Assembly: GCA_015680685.1 (NCBI GenBank)
Contig: MNCI01005250.1
Location: forward strand, 129,962 to 193,961
Direction of reading: 5' to 3'
Origin: Gnetum montanum
Taxonomy: Eukaryota > Streptophyta > Gnetopsida > Gnetales > Gnetaceae
DNA length: 64,000 nucleotides
Shown one piece after another: positions 11,806 to 22,599 of this stretch. Positions within the stretch are counted from its first letter, which is position 1; each line of letters opens with the position of its first letter. The notes below the pieces were generated by a model, which saw only the letters and a program-made list of their open reading frames with translations, did no database searches and was not told where the DNA came from. A program made the translations under genes and the position numbers.

Positions 11806-11912
11806 TTTTTGTTTTACACATTTTTGTTTTACACGTTTTTGTTTCACACATTTTCGTTTTACACATTTTTGTTTTGCACATTTTTGTCTTACACATTTTT
11901 GTTTTACAAATT
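11806..11912 (+). repeat. Minisatellite (TTTTTGTTTTACACA)n
   Basis: About seven imperfect 15-16-base units follow just after the integrase, at the start of the 3' noncoding region of the element. Confidence 0.8.
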
Positions 11913-13750
11913 TCTTTAACTTCTCTTGTTTTTGTTTTACAACATCGTTATACTTTTTCATTTTGTGTGTGTGTGTGTATGTGTTATCCACCCTATAAGT
12001 TTGTCATTCAATAAGTGTTCCTCATGATGGTATGAACTATTTTTCTATTTGATCGCTCATGTTTGGTTTTTACCTTTAAGTCATGATGTTGATACTACGG
12101 TATGGTTCTTTTGATATGGCAAGCAATGAGTCCACTTCATCCATTCATCCACAATTTTTCTATGGTCTCTCTTGGCTTGGAAATGTACAGTCCCTCTCAT
12201 AATAAGAACTCTAACGAATCGAGGACTAGGCATTTCTCAAACTAAGGAACGACTCAAGGATTGAAAAGGGTGTGACTTCAAGAGAACTTGATGCATTTGT
12301 ATTGGTCATTCTCTTGGGGTCTTGGATGTTTTCTTACCATTTCGATGTTACCCAATTATTGGGAAGCTGAGCAATAAAAATAACAAAGTCTTTGCATGGT
12401 GTGGTTCTCACGCATAAACACATAAAAACAAAAAAAAATAACAACAAAACCAAAAAAAAAGAAAAAAGAAAAAAAAAGTGAGAATTCCAAGCACACCCCT
12501 TAGACAAAATAATCCCTTGGGCTACAAGCACTGGTTTTGGAACTCAAAATCAAAATGTTCCCTTTAACTAAGGCCCTCCTCGCTTCCCATTCTCTCCTCC
12601 TTGTTTCATCGGAATGGTGGTGGCTCTTGGGTGAAGGCATTCTTGTTACTTCAAGTGGATGGTTTAGCCAAATACATTGATGCGAAGTCACTAGCTGTGG
12701 TTTGTTTGAGGCCGGACTTGGAATGGGATCTGCTAAGTTACATTAACCATGAACTACACAAGGGGCTGTACACGACCTTGTTCTTGGGACTCCATTCCAT
12801 TCTCTTCTCTCCACCCTCCTCTCCATTGTTCACCTCATTGCCGATTGTATTATTAGTGTATATTTTGGTTGACGCATTTTTTTCTTTTTGGTAAATTCTT
12901 GCGGTTAAGACTTTAACTCTTATTCCAAATGACATTCCCATAGCCTACGAACTCTTTGAATGTGGGTTTTTCAGGGCATTAAGGGCATGAGCCTGCTTTG
13001 GGGAGGACCCATTGACATTCCTATTTGGTGCACCAATTAAATTCTTTTCCCTAACATTTTTGCAATCCATTTTATTTTGTTTTGTTCATTTCCATCTTGA
13101 CATCCATATCATCAACGTTATAGTTGTCTCTTTTTCTCCATCTTTCTTGTTCTTTTTCTTTCTCCATTCTATCGCTACCGAAGGTTCGCGATTAGTCATG
13201 GGGGTACAAGGCCCAATTTTTTCGATTTTCTCCTAACCCCTACACCTTTGGTAATCACCATTAATATATCTCCAGACCCATATCAGCGATACCACAACTC
13301 AGCCAATAGACCTTTCACCGAAGCAAGGTATCCACTGCATTGAAATTCATTTACCCTTGCTAATATAATGACTGTGTTGTGTGTGCATATGGAAATCATA
13401 CAACAATGGATTGGATTTGGAGGAAACACTTGAAATGGAGCAGCGTTGAAGCAGTTATGCAAGGAGCAAGATCGATGGCGCACTTACGAATGGACAACAA
13501 AAGGTGCAATCTTGGCATTGGCAGCAGCAAAACTTCTTTCTCTCTCTCTTTCTCAAGATGCCAAATAAGGCCTGATGTCAATGTCATAAGGTTTTCACTT
13601 TTGTTGTCATGAACACCAATTTTGTCTTGTCTTGTAATGATGATCCGTTCACATGTCATCCCATTAGTTCCATTTTGAGTCAATAATCCCATACCTTCCC
13701 AATATTTTGTAAGAAACTCAAGGATGAGTTTTCATTCAGTCATGGGGGTA
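11913..13750 (+). other. 3' noncoding internal region of the Athila-like element
   Basis: No protein domain is readable. The segment 12858-13740 is homologous to 1-931. Part of it ('agggcattaagggcatga', 'gaggacccattgac') also resembles 33640-33690 in the pol-less element. It ends in the polypurine tract TCATGGGGGTA at 13740-13750. The acceptor-like TGTGTGCATATGG at about 13380 marks the place where related elements start a third ORF. Confidence 0.7.
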
Positions 13751-14154
13751 TGATGGGACGCGATATTGCATGGGCCGCAATATTGCATACGTGATATCGT
13801 GTCTGCCGCAATATCGCATCCCCCGCGATATCCCGTACGCGATATCGCGTCGTCCCCCGCGATATTGCATACGCAATATCACGGTGCATCGTCATATCTA
13901 TAAATAAGAGGTGGCTCTCCCTTGTTTCTTATCCTAGGCTTAAACCGTAGTGAAACTATGGCAGTTTGATCCCTCCAAAGATAGAATATTTTCCATGTGT
14001 CCGCAGTAGGAACTCCAAAGTGAATGGATCTTTATTCGAGCAAATATTGTGTTCCATAAGGCGTGTAGGTACTTAGTCTTTGAAGTTCGACCGGATCGCA
14101 TGTGTTACGCTTGTATTCGTATGGTTGAGTGTAGGGGTACCTCACCACTCATCA
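13751..14154 (+). repeat. 3' LTR of the Athila-like element, internally deleted
   Basis: 404 bp, TGATGGG to CTCATCA. It lacks the middle of R/U5 present in the 5' LTR: sequence jumps from 'caaatattgt' to 'tccataaggcg', joining positions equivalent to about 4846 and 5311, with a short TGT microhomology. U3 is longer than in the 5' LTR, with about seven GATATC-type sites between 13755 and 13895, then TATAAATA at 13899. Confidence 0.9.
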
Positions 14155-15830
14155 CCTAGTAAAACAAAAGTAGACTCATGATCATTTGAGTCCTTAAATG
14201 AAGATGATGAAGATGAAGCTAATACAAATGAGAAATCCATTCCCATAGATTCTTATGTACGCTAGCAACCACAATGGTTTAAAAAATAGTTAAAAGAAGA
14301 CCAATAGAGTTAGAACATGTAAATGAAATGCCTGTGAAAAGGCTTGAAGTGGGAAAATACTTATTAACATGTTGTAGTGTGCTAGCAAACTACAACATGT
14401 TAATAAAAATGGTACTTGGGAACTTGTGAAGAATTAACCACAAATGAAAATGTTAACAAGTAAATCAATGTTTCGTATTAAGAGAAAAGCTAATAACATG
14501 GTGGACAAATATAAGGCTTGGTTGGTTGTTAGAAGTTTTCTACAAAGGAAGGATATTGATCATAAAGAAACCTTTACATCCATCATGACATAGTGGATCA
14601 TATGATGCATTTTATCTTTAGCCACTGGTTATAATTGAAAACTATATTAGCTTGATATTAAGTTTGCTTTCTTGAATGAAGATTTGCAAGAAGAAATTTT
14701 TATGCACCAATCTAAATGTTTTGTGAATTCTAAGTTAGTTAAGCATGTCTATAGACTGAAAAAGTTCCATTTTGGGTTAAAGAAAGGTTCCCCAGAATGG
14801 TACATAAAGTTTGATAAGTTCGTACATAAATTGGAGTTTAAGAAATTAAATGTAGATGCTAGTCTTTATGTTATGGAAACTAAAAGCTCACAAAGGGTAG
14901 TAATAACGTTGGTGTATATTGATGATATTGTAATAACCATGGAGAGTTCTTAGATGATTAATAAAGATAAAAATCAATTGAAAAAAAAATGTGAGATATT
15001 GGATCTTGGCTTGCTCAGTTATTTTCTTAGTTTTGAAATTCATCAATCATTAAACCACATACAAGTAACTCAAACAAAGTATGCATTAGATTTATTAAAG
15101 GAATATTGTATGATGAATTGTAAAAAAAGATTAACATTGTAGAATTCAAGAAGTGCACCAAGGATAGATGATTTTGAATCTATTCTTAACCTCATAGTGT
15201 ATCAAAAATTGATTAAAAATTTAATATTTTTGACCAATACACGGCCAAATATTTCATACTTAGTGAATTTGTTACACAAATATAATAAAAAACCAACCAA
15301 TATTCAAATGTGTTTGGTCATGGATAATTAAGACATCTTAAAGGCATTATTGATTGTGGACTAAACTTTGATTATCCTTTAAAAGTCTATGTTGTAGATA
15401 CATATGCATACTAAGATGGTAATGCATCCTCATAATCAACCATAGGTTTTCTTATCAAACACCATGGAAATACAATTTTATAATGGTTAACTAAATAAAA
15501 AGTAATTTCTTTATCTTCAACAAAGTCTAAACATAGAGTTGTTGTGAATCTTATCATAGAGTTAAAATGGCTTTATCAATAGTTTAGAGGACTTTAGGAG
15601 CATGTTTTGTTACCAATTACAATCTTTTGTAATAACCAAAGTGCAATTAAGTTAATAAAAATGTGTCTTCCATGAAAGAGTGAAGCACATTGAGATTGTC
15701 AGATCTATCATGCTTTTGTTGAAGGATGTATTTCTCCAATCTATATCAATACCATTGATTAACTTCTTGATGGGTTTATTAAACCATTGAGTATTAAGAA
15801 CTTAAAAAATTTATAACTAGATTGAATTTA
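14155..15830 (+). pseudogene. pol: Ty1/copia reverse transcriptase and RNase H (continuation of the split copia element)
   Basis: Copia RT starts at about 14395 ('NGTWELV', then 'KANNMVDKYKAWLVV'). It continues with 'LDIKFAFLNEDLQEEIFMHQ' (about 14653-14710), the active site LVYIDDIVIT (about 14910-14940) and 'LGLLSYFLSFEIHQS'. RNase H-region remnants are 'TRPNISYLVNLLHKYNKKPT' (about 15240-15300) and 'NIELL' near 15530. Stops and frameshifts are frequent. This is the 3' half of the copia element whose 5' half ends at 4638. Confidence 0.82.
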
Positions 15831-15871
15831 TAATCTTTATAATAAAAAATCATGCTTCATTTGACAGAGGG

Positions 15872-16045
15872 TGTTAAGGATATTTAAATTCTCTATTTCA
15901 ATTTTCTATCTTACTTTGTTCTTTGTCACTATGAATGTTATATATTGTCATGATGGTGATAAAATCGTTTATATAAAAAAATTATAGTTAATGATTATTA
16001 AGTAGTATTATCAACTAATTTGATTAGTTGGATTTTGTTCTAACA
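15872..16045 (+). repeat. Probable 3' LTR of the copia element
   Basis: A purine-rich GACAGAGGG precedes TGTTAAGGAT at 15872, and the segment ends TTCTAACA at 16045, giving TGTTA/TAACA inverted ends over 174 bp. The 5' LTR is not in the window, so the boundary cannot be checked by pairing. Confidence 0.55.
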
Positions 16046-16379
16046 ATTTATCTCTAGGACACATCATTTCACATATCTTAAATAACCCCCACATGATGAG
16101 CATAGAATCATCAACATGAATTCAAGTTTTGTCTTATCTCACTACAAGGTTACTTGTTGAAAGTCATGGAAACTTAATAGTTTCAATGGTTCTTAGCTAT
16201 TCAACCTTTATTATATATATTTTAGAAGTTTCAACATATGTTCTACGATAAAGTTATTTCTTGACTATAAATAACTTATATGGAGAAATGCTTAAATAGG
16301 AAGGACCATTGGTATAGAATGTCATTTTAACGAAGTCAAATTCAACTACGCAAGTAAGGTTAGAAAAGGAATGGTGCAT
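16046..16379. other. Intergenic, nothing recognised
   Basis: AT-rich sequence with no ORF or repeat that I can support. Confidence 0.4.
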
Positions 16380-16690
16380 CAATAAAGTAGTTATGCTTTT
16401 CAAAAAAAGGAGTCAAAAAATCTAAATAATTATAGATTTAGTGTAATTAGAAATGTTTTTGCTACTCTTTTGGGTTTCATTCTAGAATCTATGCTTGGAA
16501 GATGGGCTGGAGAAAATCATATAAGTGCAATTTCCTAGGTAGGATTTTGGTGATAATATTCTACTATAGATCATCTCATCACTTTAAATATCTTATTAAT
16601 AGACAAAAAATTTCACACTAGAAAACTTTTATCTGATTTGTAGATTTTTCTAAGGCCTATGATTGCATTATTCAAAGTAAGCTATAGAGG
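16380..16690 (+). pseudogene. LINE reverse-transcriptase fragment
   Basis: Translation gives a non-LTR RT signature: 'NYRFSVIRNVFATLLGFILE', then a 'GRWAGENHISAIS' stretch, 'VGFW' and 'STIDHLITLNILLIDKKFH'. A degraded 'DFsKAfD'-type segment follows ('IFLRPMIALFK'). It is clearly different from the RTE-type LINE at 42190. Both ends are missing. Confidence 0.65.
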
Positions 16691-16859
16691 CACTTAGAAA
16701 ATTTAGAAGTGAAAATTTGTTGGTTTTTTTAGAAGTGAAAATTTAGAAGTGAAAATTTAGAAGTGTGCAAACCATTTTTTTGGTTTTTTTCTTTGTGCAA
16801 ACAAACATATGACCTTGTCTTCAAGCAAGGTAGATATGACCTGCTAAATAAGAGTATCC

Positions 16860-16975
16860 TACCACAAGGCTCCTCTATTATTGCAACACCCATGAGCAGA
16901 GGTAGGAATTGAACCCATAACCTTCTAATCGAGAGATGGGTGTCTTGATCACTATACTACACTTCTGGGTGTAAA
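16860..16975 (-). mobile_element. tRNA-derived SINE, reverse orientation
   Basis: Read on the minus strand it has a box-A-like TAGTATAGTGATC, then a box B GGGTTCAATTCC, in tRNA-like spacing. The adjoining body does not obviously match the other SINEs, so it may be another subfamily. Confidence 0.5.
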
Positions 16976-18450
16976 CTATTCCATTTTTCAATTTTTTTCT
17001 TATCTCTTGTCCACAATTATAATTGTCTATTTGTAATTTTTATATAAATTCAAGTATCACCAAGAGAGAAAGCTACATTTAATAATATATATGCTCCTAG
17101 TTTTATCTACTATATTATAAAAATGGGGCATCAAACCCTCAACTTTTCTATTGTGATTTGAAGGACATGGATTGATTCCTGAAGAGAATAGGCATTCATG
17201 TCTCAATGGTGAAGAGGATGACTTTGGTAACACAAGGGTGGATAATTTTTCTTAAAGAGTGGTGTAGGTGCACATCTCATTCCACCTTGTAACTTCTTAC
17301 TATCTTGATGGAGTAAAAGTCATATGGAATCATCTCTAAGTTTGAAGCTGTTTAGTGGCCATTAGGAGTTTCTATCTAAGTTTGAAAGGTTATTGCAGTT
17401 GGGTATGACCTGCAACTAGTCATAATGAGGGTCTATGAGTTGGGTGTGACTTGCAATGATTCATTGTGGGCCCAAAACTAGTTTTTGTAAAGTTTTTTCC
17501 TCATAATTGGTACTGCAAAGGTAGTGTGACTAGTAGGATGTCACAATTTGCCTATAACAATGTAGACTGTAGCTATCCACATTGATACAAAAGTTACTCT
17601 TGGGAATTGACATCTAGAGGGGATTGCAACTTGTTGCAAGTAGTAGTGAGCTCACATTGATAAAGTGTTGCTCCTAATTTTTTTATCCAATTCAGGCAAT
17701 CAATGGATGCAACTAGTAGCAAGTCACAACCAAGAAGGAATAGCAAACAAGTGTGACCCATAGTGGCTAACAACATACCACTAAACTTGTGAAATTTTTA
17801 GGATTCGAAGTCATTACCATAAAAGGGAGAAAATATAATGTAATTGGGGCTTTTGGCCATTTTTGGATGTCCTTTGGCTAGACAGCCTTGGAGACAATTG
17901 TGTGAGTCCCTTGGATCTAATGGGACAACATTATTTCCTTCCAAACCAGGGTATTAATGCGATCAGCCAACTCTGATACCATTACCTTCAACCTCGCTTA
18001 CCAATGTGTCAAATTACTTGTCACTTAGAAGACCATGTTCATTCCCTTATTTTATTCCATGCATACATATATATTATTTATTTTAACTAGAAAAAAAATG
18101 AAAAAATAACATTCTTACATTTATGTTATCTTAAACATTTAAAAACTTAAAACTTTTTCACTATATAGTCTTTTATGATCTTACATTTGAAAAATAATTT
18201 AATACATTATTATTAATTGAAGAAGTTCAAAGCAATGATGTTAGAGTTCCCATGTTTGAAAGGAAATATTCTTCTCCAACCAGCCGTCGAAGTTTTACCA
18301 GGCTCGTGTACATCTTTCTTTTTCTTTTATCTTTGGTTAGAGCTTTTGACTAAACTCTCCCGTGGTAACAATTGTTAGACTTGAGCGAAACCGACTATCA
18401 TGGCAAAACGTTACTTTCTTAATCACCAACTTGACAATGGAAGCCTTATC
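16976..18450. other. Intergenic, no gene recognised
   Basis: Contains a loose repetition of 'tgtgacttgcaa'-like phrases between about 17400 and 17640. No domain or RNA gene was identified on either strand. Confidence 0.4.
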
Positions 18451-18548
18451 TAGAGTGGAATCAGCATCCCAAGGCGATGCTTTAGTCCCATCTAAATAGA
18501 GTGGAATCTGCATCCCAAAGCGATGCTTTAGTCCCATCTAACTAGAGT
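18451..18548. repeat. 49-bp tandem duplication
   Basis: The unit beginning 'tagagtggaatc' and ending 'tagtcccatcta' occurs twice with a few mismatches, downstream of the PARP-like gene. Confidence 0.75.
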
Positions 18549-18615
18549 CACATCTAGATGTGAAAAATACAAATCCATTAAATTAGTAAGTTTACCAACA
18601 TCATATAAAATCACT

Positions 18616-18669
18616 CCTCTACATCTTGGTAATAGGCAGCTTCCTCTACATCTTGGTAATAGGCAGCTT
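18616..18669. repeat. Perfect 27-bp tandem duplication
   Basis: 'cctctacatcttggtaatag' plus 'gcagctt' occurs twice back to back, 37 bases beyond the stop codon of the PARP-like gene, in its probable 3' UTR. Confidence 0.85.
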
Positions 18670-18705
18670 CCGAAATTATACATTGTATAATATTAGTTTA
18701 TCTTC

Positions 18706-21700
18706 TCAACTCTGTAACACAGCGTTTCTTTTCTTATCAAGCAATGATACTGTCTGATTCCTTCGTGCAAGCTTTTCATTTAACTTCCCTTGTTTATAAG
18801 AATTCATTTGCTGATGATAATGCATAAAGAGATCTATCTTTTCCATAGTTCCGTCTGTCCTTTGTAAAGTTCTGTTACATATATATTCTCTTGAAGAAGT
18901 ATGCCGAAGAAGAAGTAAATATCGAAGAATAACCTCATTTTCCCGTTCAGGAGGTACTACATAGACATCATTAAACTTTGAATAATTTGTTCGGTTCACA
19001 ACTTCACACAGTGCAACCACGTTATAACATGATGAGCTTTCTTGGCCAATCTGCAATTGGTTCCTCGCATAGCCTAATGATAAACTGAGAGTCGATGCGA
19101 GATAAATGCCTGGCCCATATGCATCTCCTGTTGACATATATGCTGTATTGCTACATGATTTCAATCCATTCCTGCCATACCATAATAACGTGAAGATAGT
19201 GGCGTCAAATATTAACTTATTTAAGGATTTCCTTCATGATTTCAATCTATTGTATCTCAAAAACATAAAGACAAATAAATTCATATATTTGCATGTAAAC
19301 ACAGTTTCCCCTGTTAGATTATGAAACGCAAACTGAACATAAAATTGAAATTGAAAAAAACTTTACAGATGTATTGCATAGCACTTTTAAAAATTCTAAT
19401 TGATTCAACACTTTCTCCAATGTAATTCATTATGGTTAGAGGAGGAAGCTAAAATGGTCACAAACATTAAGTAGATTTGTAACAGAACACTGAAGGAAGA
19501 TGTGTATTCTATCTACATTCTATATTGGGTAAAATCTATATATTCTTCAAGTAGGATCCTAAATATTAAAGGGTTGTAATAATTTTCTTTCAGTACTTCC
19601 AAAATTTTATTTTTTTCAACTATATTTATGTTTTGAAATACAACTGCAGTGGAAGTTACCCTCAAGCACCCTTCACAGCGCAAAATAACTTGAAAAACAT
19701 GCAGAAAGCTGGGATTTAAAAAAGCCTTCCCAAAGGCTAGAAGGGAGCCCAGAAAAAAAAGACTGAAAAGAACTTTAATCAAATTTCACATAATTTTTTA
19801 ACGAGCATTACGCTTAATTGTTATTCAAGAAGCAGAATGATAACCAGTAAAACTAAGCGGTGAAAATAATGGGAACCAAAATACCTGACAATGGAGAACC
19901 AGTTGCATGCAGCACTTCCATGGAATGCAAAAATTGATCCATGTTCATCTCTCATTCTCTGAAAAGCTTCCTCCTTTTTAGAATCATAAATTACCACAAA
20001 CTGTTTATCTGCTCCACTGAAAGGCAATTTCTGTATCTCATTAAGAGGCATCAGGAAAGATCTATTGGTGAACAGAATAAACTTGAACACATGATACGCA
20101 AGCTGGTGATCTTTTTCAGGAATATCTTCCAATGCTTCTTGTAATCCTTTTGAATTCTCAGTTCTTTTCTTTTTTTGGTATTCACAGAATGAAGTGGTAA
20201 GCAAAATCTTAAGTTGCATTTCATTTTCACATCTCTGCATATCTGAAATGGGTGGAAATGATGCAATGATCAGTTTAAGAAGTTCCATATTCTTGTTATC
20301 GGGTGCGGCAGAAAACCGTTGTTTTTTGACTGATGGCTCTTGTGTTTGGCCAGAGAAAAATGCAGACCGACTCCTCAGCTCCGGTCCTTTTAGCAGAAAT
20401 GAAGGAAATGGTTCAAAAATATCACGTGTTTCAACAGTTGCTGCCGCTGCAGTAGCAAGCTCGAACTCGAGCAAATCCTTGTTTTTAAGTTCTTGCAGCA
20501 GTGATATTCCAAAGCTAACCTCTTCAAACTTGTACATGCTACAATCCAATTCCCACCAAAACCAAATAAAAATCAAAACTAAAAATCATGCACTGAGCTT
20601 TCCCGTAAGTAAACCGAAAATCAGATCTAAAATTTGATTAATGAACATAGAAATCTAATGGTGGGAAAATAGGACAACAGACCGTCTAATCTCCATGCCC
20701 AAATAATATTTTCAGAAACTTTACATTGCTAAAAATAGCCCTATTAACACCAGAAATTCAATTATGTCTCATTAGAAAATTTCGAAATACGCAAACAAAA
20801 TACTACTCCAGAAGGTATAACCAACCATTCAAAAAGTTAACATTGTGAAATTTTGCGAGTCAAGCCCCAAAAGAATGCCACTCCTGCAAAATAGCTTGCA
20901 GATGAAAAAGAGAAAAGTGGACATAAAGTTCTGTACAGAAAAATCTCATGGAAAGAAAAAGGCAAGAAAACATGGCGTTTGCATTCCACATGCAAATATA
21001 ATTTCTGGCCTTCAGATAACGTTGTATTTCTAAAAATAAGGAAACCAAATTCAAATTGAATGTCCAGACAAAACTTTAACTGAAAAACCGGGCGAATTCT
21101 AAAAATACACCATTAGACTCTTAAGAAACGAGAAATTGACCCAAGTTTAATGAAGTAATTAACAAGCAACCACGTATCCATAGGCAGGCCCAAATAAAAT
21201 GCTACTCATGCTAACCAAATTCTCCGAAAACCATAAAAAACCATCCAAACCCTAAGACCTATTCGCAAGTCTAAACAAAAAAGCAAAAACGCTGTCAAAT
21301 CTTCTCACATAAAAACAACTTACAAGGAACTTAAATAACACGGGAACATATAACAGCATCAGTTTGACTAACAAAAAATTGACAACCCACAGGACAAAAA
21401 AGAAAAATAAAAATAAAAGACTCACCAGAGTGCTTTGTCACAAAACCCGAATCTAGATTCTGATGGTAACTCCTCACAACAAGAAACACACACAGTTTTT
21501 AACTTCATGAGTCTGTCCCAAACGTATTTCAAAATTCCTACAAAAACATTTTCCTCCTCATCTTCATCTTCCTCCATGATTTTCTCCCACAAAGATGCCA
21601 GAAATTCTTTGACCATATTTTCCACAATTTTGCAGCCATACCTAATCAAGCTTACAGCACCAAACATCTTCTCCTCCTCAGAAACAGGAACAGAAACCCT

Positions 21701-22369
21701 GATGTTGAAATCCTCCAAAGAATTGTTACCCACAAATCTACTTTCCCAAATATGATCATTAAAAACCACCTGAATCATCAAATTTGAGCCATCACAAGGA
21801 AACCCAAGAGCCGTGCAAACATTCTCAGAACCATAAAACACTGCCCTCGTATCAATCTCCAGAATCACGGCATGTCTTCCTTCATCTATTTTCACAGAAC
21901 ACCAGGCCAAAATATCCTCAATCTTATGCAAATCCAATTCCTCCCGGAAAAGGGTGTCCCTGCATTCTAAAATGGCATTTACAGCCGACTCGCAGACAAA
22001 CGAATCGGGCAAATTCTTGTACCATTCATGAACAGGTGCTGTGTAGCAAAATTTAGTGAGCGACTGCAATGTCAAATCCAGAGCTGTGCTTACAAAACCC
22101 GTTCTCGTCCTGTCCAATCTCTCGAATTTTTCATTTAGAAGTGTTAGAATTCGGGTTAAACATGCAGAGATTTGGGATTCCTGTTCTTCACCACTCAGTG
22201 CCATGATTTCAGAATCCTGACCCTGCGGAACTAGCAAGAGCACCAAGCAACAGCCATTTACGACAAATTTCACGTCTTCGGGGGAGGCATTTTCAATTAC
22301 GGCCCCAATTCGCTTGAGCTTCTGCTCGTTCTGCGATTGCCAGTTCAAGGTACAGAGGACCAAATTCAT
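18706..22369 (-). CDS. PARP6/8-type ADP-ribosyltransferase, intact three-exon gene
   Basis: Exons on the minus strand are 22369-21426, 20538-19885 and 19171-18706. They join with GT-AG introns and matching phases into 687 codons without a stop. An N-terminal domain of about 290 residues is unfamiliar to me. A cysteine cluster follows (C294-x2-C297, C310, C315), leading into 'MYKFEEVSFGISLLQEL', the C-D-x-x-L-C plus F-G-x-S-L pattern known ahead of the catalytic domain in PARP6/8-like proteins. The PARP catalytic domain has FHGS (H521), NGLKSCSNT, GPGIYLA (Y556) and LGYA, and ends 'VYVVPP..VILRYLLLL'. The glutamate needed for polymerisation is not evident, so mono-ADP-ribosylation is predicted. 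The start is the first ATG after an in-frame stop. Function in plants is unknown to me. Confidence 0.9.
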
Positions 22370-22590
22370 GGATGCCGCCGCTGCTGCTGCGAAGAACAAT
22401 TGGTGTGGGTTTACTCTGCAAAAGCTAAGTTCAAGTAAAGCTGCTGCTGCTGCGAAGAATCTAAGTTCAAGTCAAGCTGCGAATAACAACAACAACAACA
22501 ATTGGTGTGGATTCTCTGTTCAAGTCAAGCTCTGTGGCACAGCAATTGTAACGCGATTGAGGCGAACTTTCCTCGAAGATGCTCAAATCT
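22370..22590 (-). repeat. Duplicated triplet-rich 5' leader of the PARP-like gene
   Basis: Directly upstream of the start codon the sequence carries (GCT)n-type runs at about 22376-22390 and 22439-22452, an (AAC)n run at about 22485-22500, and two copies of 'caattggtgtgg' (about 22397 and 22499). The blocks have been duplicated. An open plus-strand frame here is only the shadow of these triplets. Confidence 0.7.
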
Positions 22591-22599
22591 GAAAACCCA

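Larger units (their letters stand above)
4639..14154 (+). mobile_element. Complete Athila-like Ty3/gypsy retrotransposon, TSD CCTAG
   Basis: Both ends are present. The 5' LTR is 4639-5417 and the 3' LTR 13751-14154. Both end in CTCATCA and begin TGATGGG, and CCTAG lies at 4634-4638 and 14155-14159. Internal order is tRNA-Asp-type primer binding site, gag, protease, reverse transcriptase with the VFMDDF active-site variant typical of Athila, RNase H, integrase, then a long 3' noncoding region. All coding parts carry stops and frameshifts, so this copy is not autonomous now. It is inserted in a copia element. Confidence 0.92.

Noticed and set aside
11770-11998. Overlapping hydrophobic or Lys-rich ORFs on both strands
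   Set aside because: They come from the 15-16-base minisatellite after the integrase; no domain and no gene-like composition.
22314-22592. 92-codon plus-strand ORF with Ala and Asn runs
   Set aside because: It is the shadow of duplicated triplet repeats in the 5' leader of the minus-strand PARP-like gene.
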